Of a stretch of DNA of 64,000 bases, positions 1-11,589 are shown one piece after another. The notes under the pieces are model-generated. The model was not told where the DNA came from. It worked only from the letters and a program-made list of their open reading frames with translations, and made no database searches. Position numbers and translations under genes: made by a program. Every line of letters begins with the position of its first letter. Position 1 is the stretch's first letter. The stretch is from Pelodera strongyloides (taxonomy: Eukaryota > Nematoda > Chromadorea > Rhabditida > Rhabditidae), in the NCBI GenBank assembly GCA_036852015.1, contig JAANDG010000255.1, forward strand, positions 124,001 to 188,000. The letters run 5' to 3'.

Positions 1-1
1 T

Positions 2-3000
2 GATCTGAAGGAGGAGCACGGAGACGACGTCGAGGTCATTGAGAAAGGAGCCGGTCAGTGGGAGATTCAGTTATTTGTCTGTGCTACCTTGTTAAGGGTT
101 AGTTATGAATGCCCATATTGCCCACGTGATGCTTTTTTTGTGGGAATCTCACTTTGAAAATATACACATGCACGTTTTTGCGTACTGGAATGAAGTGTGT
201 GTATGTAAGAGTGTGAGGGTGTGTGCGTGTGTGTATATATGTGAGTGTGTTGGTTATTAAAGCAGCTGCCTACTGCGCCTGAAAGTGAAGCACTTCACTT
301 GACTCCCTTTTGCTCTCTATCCCCCCTCACCCTCTTATAAACACTGCGCATATTCGCACAAATATCGAATTACAGGCTTTGGTAAAGCCAGTTGGGCGCT
401 GGCCTCCCCGATTAAGGCATATATATCGGAGAGTGGAAAATTTAGATGACTTCATATGCAGTGAAAGGGGGACCTAGTTTTTCGCTAACTGGTGATTCAA
501 GAGGCTCTTGAACTCTTGCGGGTTCGGTTTTTCAGCTTCCGTCTTCAGTCTCAGTCATTCAGTGCATGCATGAACTTTTTACTTGTAAATTATAAAAAAT
601 TGGGTGTATGTGAAAACCCTTGAAAGGATGTATGGTTACTACACTTATTTGTGTTCTGTATCATGATTATGATTATAGTATGATTTTTTTTTTAAACGTT
701 GCATACGAAACTTGTACGCATTCGGCATTATGTCAAAGAAGTTCTATTTACTATATAAGGTACGAAACGATCTCTCTCTTTCTATTTATTATTACATAAG
801 GTCTCTCTTTCTTTATTTATTATATAAGGTACGGAAAGATCGATCTCTCTCTCTCTCTCTCTGTCTCTGTCCATCTCTCTCACTCTGTGTCTCTGTCCCT
901 CTCTCTCACTCTCTCCCTCTGTCTCTCCCTCTCTCTTGCAGATCATCGCTGTGTTTGTTTGTATTGTCCTCGCTTGTGGTGAGAGGTGGTCGGTTGTCCG
1001 TATCGTATTACCCGGCTCTTCTTACCTCTCCTTATGTCTTCTTAGAGGGCTTTGAAGGTTGAGACACAGTCTCACCTTCCAACCACCTTTATTCTTCACT
1101 CTTGGTTTTGTTTGTGGTCAAACAGGACTGAAGAGGCGAGGCGCGCGCCGGCTGATATGGATACTGTAAGTGAAGCGGGCGAGGTTGGGGAATACGGTAT
1201 CGATATCACAAGGGCGTGACGTGATTATGGACCCGGGTGGGGGGGGGAAATATTTCGACAAAAATAGGGGGATACACGTTTACGCGGGGGAAGCTGACCG
1301 GTGTATGCCGAGGGTTGGATGAGGTGCGCGGGAGGGTAGTTGGGATTTGCTTTCGAGATGGAGAGCAAGTGAAATCTGGTAGAAAATTATTTAGACCTTA
1401 GACGTTGGCCCCTTTCCGACGCTGGCTGATCGATTCACCTTGCTCATCCCGCTTTTTATTTTCAGATCACAAACCGAAAAAGGCGCGCAATCAGTTCATT
1501 CAAGTGGACGTTGACGTGGTGGCAGTACCAGATGGTTGGCGCTTTCTTCTTCGTTTAGTTTCTTTGCTGAAAAAATAACAATGAAAATCACGTAGTCTAC
1601 TATCTACCCTGAGACCCATTGTTGTCAGTCTATTTCCTTTACGTTAACTCGTTTTACTCCACACAACTTTTAATTAGATGAGGATTCTTTGCTCAAAACG
1701 CAGCGTACTTACTTAACTAGTCACTTCTGACGTCTGTGCTTGAGAAGTTGGATTATTGTGTGCTATTTTCTAGGTAAATGGCGTGTGGTTACACAACACG
1801 TGCCGGATCGACGTCTCATGCTCGTACGCTTTGCTTCCAGGGACGAACTGACGGTACCTTACCGTTACACCTTACTTTACCTTATTTGGTTACCTTAGCT
1901 CCGAGAAGAGAACCATCCTAGATCCTAACTTTTAAATCAAACTTCTTGTCGAGTACATGTTCCTCGTTGCTGGATGAGCACCCATTTTGAGCTTCGTCGA
2001 AGTACTTCTGTTCTGAATATAACTTTGAACTTCGAATACTTTTTATTTGACAATTGACATCTACTTGAAAGGAGGGTTATTATTGTTAAAAGTGTTAAAA
2101 GTTAAAACTAGTTGAAGGGTAGGTTTGATCCTTGTTTTACTATCAGGCCGCCCGTAACAAGCTGGTCGATGGCGGGCAAGTGCGCAAGAGGAAGGCTGAT
2201 CTGGACGATGAAGGTAGTCATTGATTGATTGATATATAGTTTATATACTATTTAAGATTGGCGGATCTTTATTAAACTGTATTTTATAGCGTTTCTTCCT
2301 CTATATGTTCGCAACGTCCACATTCGGGTCCAGTCTAGTAAATATGAAGAACGTCGAAATTATTAGTCTCTAGCGTATAAGCTGATAGATTTGATTTAGC
2401 AGCAGGCTTGGTTTACTTTAGTTATTTTGCCTGAAGAAATAAGCGTCTCCGATTCTTTCGCTCAAGTTGATAGTCAAAGTCGGGAATATTTATATGTTTC
2501 ACTAGAAACATAAATAAACGCATGGCCTTCTTTGGCGCTCAATACGTAAACGTTAACATTGACTGTGGAAAAGCGTCAGCCAACTACGATCAGAGTCGCC
2601 TTTGACTTTCCCTATTGTCCGATATGTCGGTAGTATTTCATTTCATCAATTATTTCCAGGCTTTTCATACAAGTGGTCCAGAGAGGAGAAGGTACGTCCT
2701 GGATTGAATATCTTCACGAATGATGGCAAGGAGCTGGAGTGGGACTATGAGCATGACACGAGGTGAGCTTTCTATTTGAGAGAGAGAGAGAGAGTGCGAG
2801 AGAGAGAGGGGGAAGAGAGGAGGGGGAGAGAGAGGAAATGGGCGTGCACAAGCTTTCTGATGTGACGTTTACCGGAGATACTACTTCAGATTTTTCGACG
2901 AAACAGAAACAAGCGAGAGTAAGGAAGAAGATGCAGAAATAAAGAATTGGGGCAAGGATGAGGCTGCCACGGAGGAGAAGCCAAAGGTGTGTTTTATTAT

Positions 3001-4061
3001 GTTCCCTGGTGTTCTGTGGTGTCTTGGGTAGTAGTGAACAGATACAGTATTTATACCGCCTATAGGCTTACTGGGTGGTGACAATTACCACATATACCAC
3101 ATATCGTAGTTGCTCATGGCCGCTAGGTTGTGTATGTGTAGTGAATACCTTGCAGGCGAGGCTACTAGCGTTTCGTATCAGATAATTATGTAACATATTC
3201 ATGTTGGGGAGAGGAGAGGAGTTCAGCTTCAGCTAGCCACAGCGATGTACGCTTACTGGTCTGGGAAAATGCGTGCTCTGTCACTTCAGCTCCTTTTTCA
3301 GATCAAAGTCCGTGGTCGCGGTGCCACAAGGGCTCACTTGTTGATGCGCGGCGATGATGCGACGGATACAATGCGAGCGGATGCGGAGCGAGGGTACTGT
3401 ATTCTCTACTGTATGCGTTAACTTTGACTGGACATTTCAGCGAATTTTGTGTTTGGCTGTTTGGTAGTTTTCCCTAATTTACTGTCTTCTACCTTACCGT
3501 CTCTTAGCGCACTAAACACTAACAGTTCATCCGCCACGCGCAACAGACCCATAAATTTTTAAATTGCGTTTTTGACTTTATGCTTTAATAAAGCAAGGCA
3601 GTGATCTACCCTATTGAACATTAGTATTTCAGGCAACAACGTAAAGTGAACCGAGATACTGATGAGGACGAAACCCCGTTCTCTCGTTTGAGAGGAGGCA
3701 GGGATAGAGGTGAGCTTTCGAGTTTTGTTGTAGACCGGCATCCTCACTTTATTCTTTTTCCACTTCGAAAGTTGATAAGTCTGCGCAAGTGAATGTGCAC
3801 TATTCCTGAGCGTATTTAAATATATATTTATCCTTGACTGTGATTTTTTTTTTAGAAGTTGACGCATGAATGTCATAATGTTTCATAATTTGTATAATTT
3901 AATTGTGATGTGTTGATAAAGTGGTGTATTCATTTATTTCAGACGAAGAGGGGGAGGGTGATGATGAGCGTGATCCTTCACCGACTCCCCAACCATGGGA
4001 TCGTAGGGAGCGCGGCGGCGGAAGCGGAAGACTGTCCGATAGAATCTCGTTTAGAAGATAG
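2..4061 (+). CDS. 3' part of a gene for a charged, low-complexity, probably nuclear protein
   Basis: I reconstruct eight exons with consistent phases: 2-53 (partial), 1466-1524, 2147-2213, 2660-2762, 2890-2986, 3302-3393, 3633-3709 and 3943-4061 (TAG). Most acceptors fit TTTCAG. The donor after 1524 (GTACCA) is weak. An alternative acceptor at 2877 would add four in-frame residues (YYFR). The visible protein begins with an acidic stretch (DLKEEHGDDVEVIE). It then has a basic patch (VRKRKADLDDE) and a central folded-looking block (FSYKWSREEKVRPGLNIF and ELEWDYEHDTR). It ends in an RG/RE/SP-rich tail with GRGATRAH, TMRADAERG, SRLRGG and a terminal SDRISFRR. This composition suggests an RNA-associated nuclear protein, but I do not recognise the family. 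A resemblance to the MRAD and SRL motifs of NCBP3-type proteins is too weak to use. The 5' end is outside the window. Confidence 0.72.
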
Positions 4062-4420
4062 ACTGCTGGGTTAGGCTTTTAGGTGGGACCTTACACCCCC
4101 CCCCCATGGGAACGGCGGTGTGTTAAGCCTAAACCTGTGAATTTATGCCCTGATTGTAATAGATCTACCAATTTGATTGTAAGGTTGTGCGGAGTAAGGT
4201 TCTGTCATTGTGTTATTCATGAAAGAAATTGAGGACGCTGTCGGGACAGTAGAGATTCCCCTCTATTGTTTGTTTCAGTATTATTATGTTGTTCGTTCTT
4301 TGTGGCTTTTTTCTTTTCTTTTGTGCTAGAGACTATGGAACATTATTTTGCTGGTGGTCTAGGAATAGAAGGACTTCCTGGCCCTGTACGCTGTATTTTG
4401 TCAGTTAAGCTATAATTATA

Positions 4421-4798
4421 ATTAAAGACTTGTGTTCTGATACTTATAACTAACAATCTGCATTTGGGTGGGTTTTATAGTTCCGGTCTCTTCTCAGTAT
4501 TTGCTCTGAAGTCTTCTTTGACAGTGTATATGAGAATTAGACCCATATAATTTTGTTGTTGTTTTTGTTGGTTGTTGACTGTGCATATTTAGAATTACTT
4601 GATGTTTCTTGTGTTTTTGTCAAGAACATGTAACCCTGATCGGTTTTATTTATATTCTCTATACTCTTCTCATGGTTACTGTAGGATTTGATCTCCTCGA
4701 GATGATTACTTTTTATAAGTATTGCGTAGCATTTTAACAATGTTTACCTAATTTATGAATTTGTAGATGGTGTTGCTTTTTGTACAGTTTGTAATAAA
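4421..4798 (+). promoter_or_regulatory. candidate polyadenylation signals of the left-edge gene
   Basis: ATTAAA lies at 4421-4426 and AATAAA at 4793-4798, both downstream of the stop at 4061 and before any other gene. The second is followed by a T/G-rich stretch typical of downstream elements. Either could end the transcript; this is read from sequence only. Confidence 0.35.
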
Positions 4799-4957
4799 GG
4801 TGTATGTTTTTGTGGTGACCAGAGCAAAACACTGTCATTTCTTCGAATATGAGATAAGTAGCTACTCTGTAAAATAGGGGAATAATATAAGTAACGTGGG
4901 TATGTTTTCGTTTGCGAACCTGTGCCACAGCGAACTAGCTGCGCCTGAAGCCGGTTT

Positions 4958-5158
4958 TTAAGGTCAGCTCACCTGTTGTATCAAAAACCGGCCGGTTTTT
5001 GAAACGCACCTCAAGTACTTGCATTCATATGCATTTATGCAACGTGGGATCTAATTGGGGGTCTAGTTTTTATTCTAATTTTTGCTCATTTGCATATGTT
5101 GCATAAGAAAGCAGGTGTACGCAATGCGTTTCAAAACCCGGCCGGTATTTCGCTTTAA
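4958..5158. mobile_element. foldback MITE, CCGGCCGG family, copy a
   Basis: The arms carry AAAAACCGGCCGGTTTTTGAAACGCA on the left and its inverted, slightly diverged partner on the right (GTTTCAAAACCCGGCCGGTATTTCGC), ending at TTTAAA. The centre holds a second inverted pair (TTATGCAACG and TTGCATAAGA). No coding capacity is seen. It lies between the left gene and the first chemoreceptor. Confidence 0.7.
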
Positions 5159-5270
5159 AGCCCTTTTTTAAACTTGACCTTTAACGCACTTGATATCGCT
5201 TTATGAGGAATACAAATTGTGCGATATACTATGTGCAACTACTAACTGCTACAGTATTGTAATTAGAGGC

Positions 5271-5500
5271 TGAAAAACGCGTGCTTTTCCGATTAGCACG
5301 GGAAATTACTGGTTTTGATAATTGCGTTTTAATTTATTCACAACTCATTATTCACTATGTATGGGACATTTACTCTAAATTGCAAAACATCCGTGCAGGG
5401 TTTATAATGTACCATATAATTTACGAAGCTTTTCTGAAAAATAGAAAAAAGCTTACCTTGTTATTAGGGGTTAATTTACATTTGGAAACCAACATTCAAT
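5271..5500 (+). repeat. upstream segment duplicated before the second chemoreceptor
   Basis: Blocks such as TTTTGATAATTGCGTTTTAA, TGTACCATATAATTTACGAA and TTATTAGGGGTTAA recur in the same order at about 11228-11410. Both copies precede a chemoreceptor start codon, so the segment probably belongs to the same tandem duplication and may carry promoter sequence. The short ORF across it is not conserved between the copies. Confidence 0.6.
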
Positions 5501-5767
5501 TAAAGGATAAACCACTTTTTTATAAATAAAGATTACATACAATAATGGTTGGTGCTGTATATTGACACGCCTACTACTACACTACACGGACTCACAGCAG
5601 AGAGAGAGAGAGAGAGAGTACAAAATTAATGAACTATATTGGCTTTTCCCTCGAAAAAATTGCCAATTCCACGACCTATTTTACCTAACCATGGACAGTT
5701 TTTATTGTTCGTGCTGTTATCAGCAGCGTGTATGAATACCGGATTGTCAATTTAAGGACCAAATATA

Positions 5768-8700
5768 ATGGCCACAAATGATGGCTACCTTATCTACGTT
5801 TATGTCGTGCTTATGCTGGAGACCGTCACTTCTATTGTATACGCGATTCTCATTATTGGAATAGGTTTTTCAAAGAACTCGGAATTTGGTTCAGCGTTCT
5901 ACAAGCTATTTGTATCGTGTGGTAGGTGGAGCATTTTAGCAATTCTAGCGCAACCGCGAAGTTTTGAGTGTGCCACACTCAATGGTAATCGCTCAGCGTG
6001 CTCGTGATCATGCGTAGACACAAAAGGACAACGTGAACACCTTATTATCTCATTGTCTATTAAAGGGTCAGGCCCATTTCAAATGACCCCTAGTTTTGAT
6101 GATTCCATCTGATTCTCTATGTCAAATATAGTAGGATACGATATTTTTCTAATTTTCAAGCGCAAAATTCACGCAGTATTGAGCAGTTTACCATTGCCAG
6201 TCATACTAGTCATACACAACAATCAATCGCAGTTGTCACGCCCCTTCGCGCTGATTGGCCTATATCGCCATTGCCACGCCCAATAGAGCATATTGCCCAA
6301 TTAGCGCCGAGGGGCGTTACAAATGCGATACTTAGTTGGGAATGACTGGCCATGGTAAATTGCTGAACACTGCGTGAATTTTGCGCTTGAAAATAGAAAA
6401 ATATCGTACCCTACTATATTTGAGGAGCCACAGCGATATACGCTTACTGGTCTGGAATCAGATGGAATCATCAAAAATAGGGGTCATTTGAAATGGGCCT
6501 GACCCTTTAACAAGCTTAGATACACGAACAAGTTAGTTTTCCAAATGTTTCTGTAGTTTGTCTGCTCAAAGTTCGAGAAAAGCCTTCACGCTGGTTGGAC
6601 TTTTTAACAATAATCAACGTTTTTTGCAGGTGTGGCCGATATTATCTCATTTCTTTCAAACGCATCAATGAGACATCTTACGGCCTATGGACTTGGACAG
6701 GTAAGCAGATTACTGTAATTAGGGTTAATCGAGCGGCAGACCCTGAAAATATATCTGGGCTTTGCTGGTTCTCGTAGTTGCGCGCGCCCGCACATACGCT
6801 GCGCGGCTGGGCCGGGCCCGCCGCCCAGCGTGTGTGCGGATGCTCGCAGCGTCTTTAGCTGATCTGGATCATAGTGATGCCTTAAAGGTCACAGGCTTAG
6901 TCTTCTCCCTTTGCATTAACGAATCTTATTGTTTGTTGGTGAATATCAATAAGATGAGGGCAATTCCCCAAGAAATGAAATCGGATTTATTCTACAGGCG
7001 TACCAAACAACCTATCAGATATCCTATCTATTCAGTGGGCTCAGCTACTATTCTCATTATGCTTCACTGCTCCTTGTCAGTCTGAATCGGTTCACGGCGC
7101 TTGCGATACCAGTATTTCATAAAACGGTAAAATTAAAAATTACGTATTAAAGGGTCAGGCCCATTTCAAATGACCCCTATTTTTGATGATTCCATCTGAT
7201 TCTCCATGTCAAATATAGTAGGATGCAATATTTTTCTAATTTTCAAGCGCAAAATTCACGCAGTATTCATCGATTTACCCCTGCCAGTCATACCCAACTA
7301 TTTATCGCATTTGTCACGCCCCTTCGCGCTAATCGGGCAATATGCTCTATTGGGCGTGGCAACTGCGATATCGACCAATCAGCGCGAATGGGCGTGCCAA
7401 CTGCGATGGATAGCTGTGTATGACTGCTCACGGTAAATTGCTGAATAATGAGTGATTTTTGCGCTTGAAAATTAGAAAATTATTGCATCCTACTATATTT
7501 GACATGGAGAATCAGATGGAATCATCAAAGATAGGGGTCATTTGAAATGGGCCTGACCCTTTAAAGGAGGAGGCTCACGAGAATGAAGTGCTCAAATAGT
7601 TTCCTTTTATCGAAAGATGATGGTATTAAATTCCGTAAGACATGCTTTACAATGCAAAAGATTTTAACTGGAAGGAGTAAATCAATATAAAACTATGAAT
7701 TCTATCAAAATTTTGGATCGTAAAAAATAGTTGATTTCCATAGTGGGCATGCAAATTTTCTGCTGGCTTGCGAAATGACTTGTAAATTTGCATGCTTAGC
7801 TTTGAAGTCTACCTTGCATACGATAGGTTATTTTATTTGACTTCGAGTTCTTAGATTAATTAATTCCTTCAAACTAAAGCGCTGAACCTTATAATACTTG
7901 TTTTTTGGAAGATAAACCCATTATCCTTTGATAAAAGGAAACTATTTGAGCACTTCATTCTCGTGAGCCTCCTCCTTTAAAACCTACAGACCTGATAATC
8001 AGGAACCTGCCATACGCTTTGAACACTGTATTGTACCAACCTTGAATAAATTAATGCGCTTCCGTAGCTACTTCTCGCCACGCATCTCGCCCAGTCCTCG
8101 CCAGACTGTCGCAGGTTCTCTGAAACCCTTTCGCGAAATCGCCCCCCGGTTTTCCGATTTGCCTCAATTTTTATACTTTCGTACACTCAATGTCTTTCGC
8201 GCCAGGCTTTCGCCGCGCACTACCCAAGTTTGCCGGAATGCACTTCTATTAAAAAAAATCCTATTTCCAGTTATGGCAAGGTAACGGCACCATCTACGCG
8301 CTAATCTTCCTTCAATGGATCTTTGCCTTGTTATGTGTATCATTTCGTATCGGTGTCCCAGTTTTATTGGTGGAAACGTCACCTGGATTTTATAGCCTTC
8401 GCGGATACGACTCAACGTCGACCACGGTGGTACGTCTGTAATTTGCGTTGTTGACAAAGCGCAAGTCACAAACCATACCTTACTAACTTGAGCACCTGAG
8501 GAGTAGGGGTTCACCTAATTGTATACTCGTATCACACTGGATACGCCTAATTATCGGAATCGTGTCGTGCCAATACTGGATATGTCTACTTTTTCAAAGT
8601 AGCTCCGAGGTTTTGCGATTCCCGGAGTAAAACATCTGACACAGATAGAGTTGTTGAATTGTTTTTAATGCTAACGTTTCGTCATTATGACATCATCAGG

Positions 8701-9558
8701 AATAATAGGTTAATCGTATGATTTTTTTCTTGTTTATGCGATATCTGCCGCCTCTGCCAATTCCTGAGAAAATTTTAGATCCCGGATTTTTTTCGGACGT
8801 CAACTCATAGGCGGAGTATTTAGATCGCTCATGGAGTGGCTTCATTCGTAACTTGCGGAATCGGAGCTTTGTGCTTAATATTAAGTGTAATCACTGCATA
8901 CTTTATGTCAAAATCGAAAAGTCATATATCGACTAGTGTCCAGGGAAAGTTGGCCATTCATGCGCTGCTCTCATTTGCTGCGAGCTTATTTATGAATATA
9001 CAACAGGTGAGCTGACCTTACATTAGCCTTACATTAGCAGTATCAATACGTGAGAAGCGACGGAAGGCATAAAAAGGGAGATGCGCAATATATATCCAAC
9101 TCAGTAAATGCGCCAAAAGTACGCCACAGGCGGGGTGAGCCGCGATGCATACGCTTTTTTCGAGAGTTTTTCGCGGCCTTTTCTTTTTTTTCGCCTGGAG
9201 ACTATGGTACGCTACCAATCATGGTGAATAAAACGGCGACAGTGTTTCTCCCCTGTACCTTTTTTCGTATTCACGCTTCAGATTCGCACTATCCTGGCAC
9301 ACAGGCTACTCCCCCCCCCCAAAAGTAGTTTTCTAATATTCCTAATTTCAGTGTATCAAAGTTTACGCGAAAGCCGTGGACGATAACATGCTCTTCGGTT
9401 GGATATCCACTCAATATCCATGGATCAATGATATATTGATCTATTCAAATCTTGTATCGATTTTAGTGTGTAGTTCGGCAGCGAGACGCCTGCTCACAAG
9501 AACGGAAGCCTCGAAATCTAGTATTATCATCTTTACCAGTTCTTCACACAATTCGTAG
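5768..9558 (+). CDS. serpentine chemoreceptor (Srg/Srv-superfamily-like GPCR), copy 1
   Basis: Six exons: 5768-5921, 6630-6700, 6998-7126, 8271-8429, 8824-9006 and 9352-9558, giving 300 residues. All junctions are GT-AG and in phase. The start is the ATG opening MATNDGYLIY, directly before the first hydrophobic helix; the paralogue starts at the matching codon. Seven hydrophobic segments can be followed. TM1 is around residues 7-32, TM2 spans the exon 1/2 junction (KLFVSCGVADIISFLS), and TM3 ends in the intracellular motif LVSLNRFTALAIP, the position of the DRY-like motif in nematode receptors. TM4 contains ALIFLQWIFALLCVSF, TM5 GIGALCLILSVITAYFM, and TM7 ends WINDILIYSNLVSIL. The fold, length and nematode-type NRF motif indicate a sensory GPCR. 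The ligand is unknown, and Srv versus Srg is not decided here. Introns 1 and 3 carry three foldback elements. Confidence 0.88.
6060..6510. mobile_element. TTAA-flanked palindromic element, AGGGTCAGGCCC family, copy 1
   Basis: The left end reads TTAAAGGGTCAGGCCCATTT and the right end is its inverted copy, finishing GACCCTTTAA. The arms match over much of the 451 bp, including inner blocks TACTATATTTGA and GCGCAAAATTCACGCAGT. It is non-coding and sits inside intron 1 of the first chemoreceptor. A second copy lies at 7147-7564. Confidence 0.82.
6786..6840. repeat. GC-rich imperfect hairpin in a chemoreceptor intron
   Basis: CCGCACATACGCTG is followed after about 25 bases by CAGCGTGTGTGCGG, its inverted partner with one mismatch. 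The loop itself is palindromic (GGGCCGGGCCC). It is far more GC-rich than the intron around it. Confidence 0.55.
7147..7564. mobile_element. TTAA-flanked palindromic element, AGGGTCAGGCCC family, copy 2
   Basis: Same termini and inner blocks as the 6060-6510 element; 418 bp, in intron 3 of the first chemoreceptor. Its right-end TTAA (7561-7564) is also the left end of the next element. Confidence 0.82.
7561..7980. mobile_element. TTAA-flanked palindromic element, AGGAGGAGGCTC family
   Basis: Terminal inverted repeats of about 50 bp begin TTAAAGGAGGAGGCTCACGA and continue through TGAAGTGCTCAAATAGTTTC to TTTTATC. They are essentially perfect on the two sides. The interior is unrelated to the neighbouring element. 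The TIR matches the AGGG family only in the general form TTAAAGG-N-AGGCYCA. Confidence 0.82.
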
Positions 9559-10132
9559 AAAATATTGAATATTGAATATTTATTATACTTATTAAAAAGA
9601 GCGCTACGCCATTACAGAGAGCGCTTTGCAGAACATAAAATTTCTTATCCTATGCTTGCTTATTGCCTATTCGTTTGGATCCTAAAAAGTTGTAAAAAAA
9701 ATTGGAAACATACAAGTGAGTAACTTATATGATATGCAAAGAAAACAATGAATATACCATATGTCCCCTCAAGACGTAAATATTCTTCTAGCAATTGGTT
9801 TGTTGAAAGAATTGTTCCTCTTTGGAACCGTATCCTTGCTAACGTTGAGGACTTTGCTTCTGTGCAAGTTCTCAAGTGAGCGTTGGAACACATTGACTTA
9901 AAGCACTTCGGTGCTGATCAAAGTTTTTTTGCGGTCACTCAATTGAGAATTCAATTTCAAATTCCAAATTCCGAGAAGTCATTTTGCCATTGAACTCTCG
10001 GACAGAACAATCATGAAACGTACAAGTGCCAGTTCTTTTGAAGGGGGAGCTTGCACTTATTAAATTCAAGATGATATTATTATTTAATTTAATGTTCCCC
10101 GTAAGTAGTAAATGACTTGAACCCTTTACTCT

Positions 10133-10206
10133 GTGGGACCTGGTTATTATTTTCCCGCTTACCTTGTTATTTTGTACTTGTCGTTTTTATCAATAAACCT
10201 TTATAT
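10133..10206 (+). repeat. dispersed repeat ending in AATAAACC, copy 1
   Basis: About 75 bases containing CGCTTACCTTGTTATTTTGT and GTCGTTTTTATCAATAAACC reappear in reverse orientation at 18464-18540 with few changes. The AATAAA near the conserved end suggests the 3' end of a retroelement or transcript, but this is inference. Confidence 0.65.
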
Positions 10207-10579
10207 ATATATAATGGTAACCCCTTTTCGACCCTTCGCAGACGAGGATTTTACCGTAGGCGGGTCTCGTCAGTGTGTACCCTAAGTAGAAACTGTTGTG
10301 TTTCTCTTCGGGTATCCTTTGAATGTACGTGAAGGTACATTCAATTTGATGACAGTCCTCATTTTCGACTGGAGAAAATGAACGTTACTGTGAAAATGTG
10401 GAATAAAGCGATTTTGTAAACAAAACAATGTTGTAAACAACATGACCATGCTGCGTCTCTGTCCTGAGCAAACTGACTCGAGCGCATCGCTGCAACATCG
10501 CAAACTGTCGGTGTGCAGCAATGCTCTGGCGCGACAGGTCTCTGTTTCGTTACCGTCATGCGGACATTAACTATTAAGC

Positions 10580-10835
10580 CGCGTTCGAGTTGGGAAAAAG
10601 TTGGTGGAATTCCGGAATTCCACCGTTCGAGATGGACGCGGAAACGTGCGAGGACAAGCAGAAATGCCGTAGTGGAACCGTTGTGGGATTATATTTTTGA
10701 CAACTGCAAGAGCCAAAAATGACGCTTGACCCCGACGGTTGGGGCTAAATAATGGAAAAAAACATTTACGTTTCCGGTGTCCCATTTCGAACGGTGGAAT
10801 TCCGGAATTCCACAACTTTTCCCAACTCGAACGCG
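10580..10835. mobile_element. palindromic element with GCGTTCGAGTTGGGAAAA termini
   Basis: Inverted arms of about 55 bp read CGCGTTCGAGTTGGGAAAA, then GGTGGAATTCCGGAATTCCA and CCGTTCGAGATGG. The right copy is the reverse complement with a few changes. The core (about 10640-10780) is single copy in the window and non-coding. Total about 256 bp; typical of a MITE. Confidence 0.8.
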
Positions 10836-11227
10836 CCTTTATAAAAGAGTAGCTGTAGCGTGCGCTAGCACTCACGTCATGGAAGTAAAATTCGAATAAA
10901 TTGTTCCGCTTTGGATATAAAAGAGTGCCGCAGTTTAAATTAGAATATTCTCATGCAAAAGACCGATGTATGTCTTCATTCATAAAGATTTTCATCTACA
11001 GACGTTTCATACAGACGATTCATAAGTATGGAAAGATGCCTCAGGCGGTGTAGCTCGAAACTGTTCGAAACTGTTCGAACTTTTGTTCGAAACTAGCGGA
11101 AGATCCAATGCATTAATATCTTATAACGGTTGCACATGGGGAATTTTTTCGAGCTTGATATCTAGCTTTAATATATCATGTTCTATATGCGTTTGCTAAT
11201 GTAGCGTATTTAGAGACTTGAAAAAAC

Positions 11228-11410
11228 TGGAGAAAAATGCTCAGGTTACTTGTTTTGATAATTGCGTTTTAATTGCGTTTACATGCAGTCGAAAATTGCA
11301 AAACATGCATATAAAGCTCAATATGTGCCATATAATTTACGAAACATTTATGAACTCAAAAAAAAAACATGTTATTAGGGGTTAAATAGTATTTTCAAAT
11401 AATAACACTT
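11228..11410 (+). repeat. upstream segment duplicated before the second chemoreceptor, copy 2
   Basis: Matches 5271-5500 block by block (TTTTGATAATTGCGTTTTAA, TGCCATATAATTTACGAA, TTATTAGGGGTTAA). It is about 800 bp upstream of the second start codon, against about 270-500 bp in the first gene, because DNA was gained in between. Confidence 0.6.
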
Positions 11411-11589
11411 ATCTAAAGTTTAATTACTGTAGAATTGACTATAAAAACGAATTACTTTTGCTTGAAAACCCCTTCTTTGAGTTTCCTCATATTGAACTTG
11501 TCACCTAATACCCAAAATGAGTCAACCGGCTACCTGGAAACATTATCATTAAAAGGTGTAAATGGGGTAAACTCAAATCTAAGTAGTGA

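Noticed and set aside
1127..1166. Possible extra exon (TEEARRAPADMDT) in the first intron of the left-edge gene
   Set aside because: Its donor is good, but the acceptor phase (2) does not match the preceding exon (phase 1), and skipping it gives a clean join to 1466.
6060..7980. Assigning the TTAA elements to piggyBac
   Set aside because: The TTAA target fits, but piggyBac ends normally begin CCYT after TTAA, and here they begin AGG; without a transposase the superfamily stays open.
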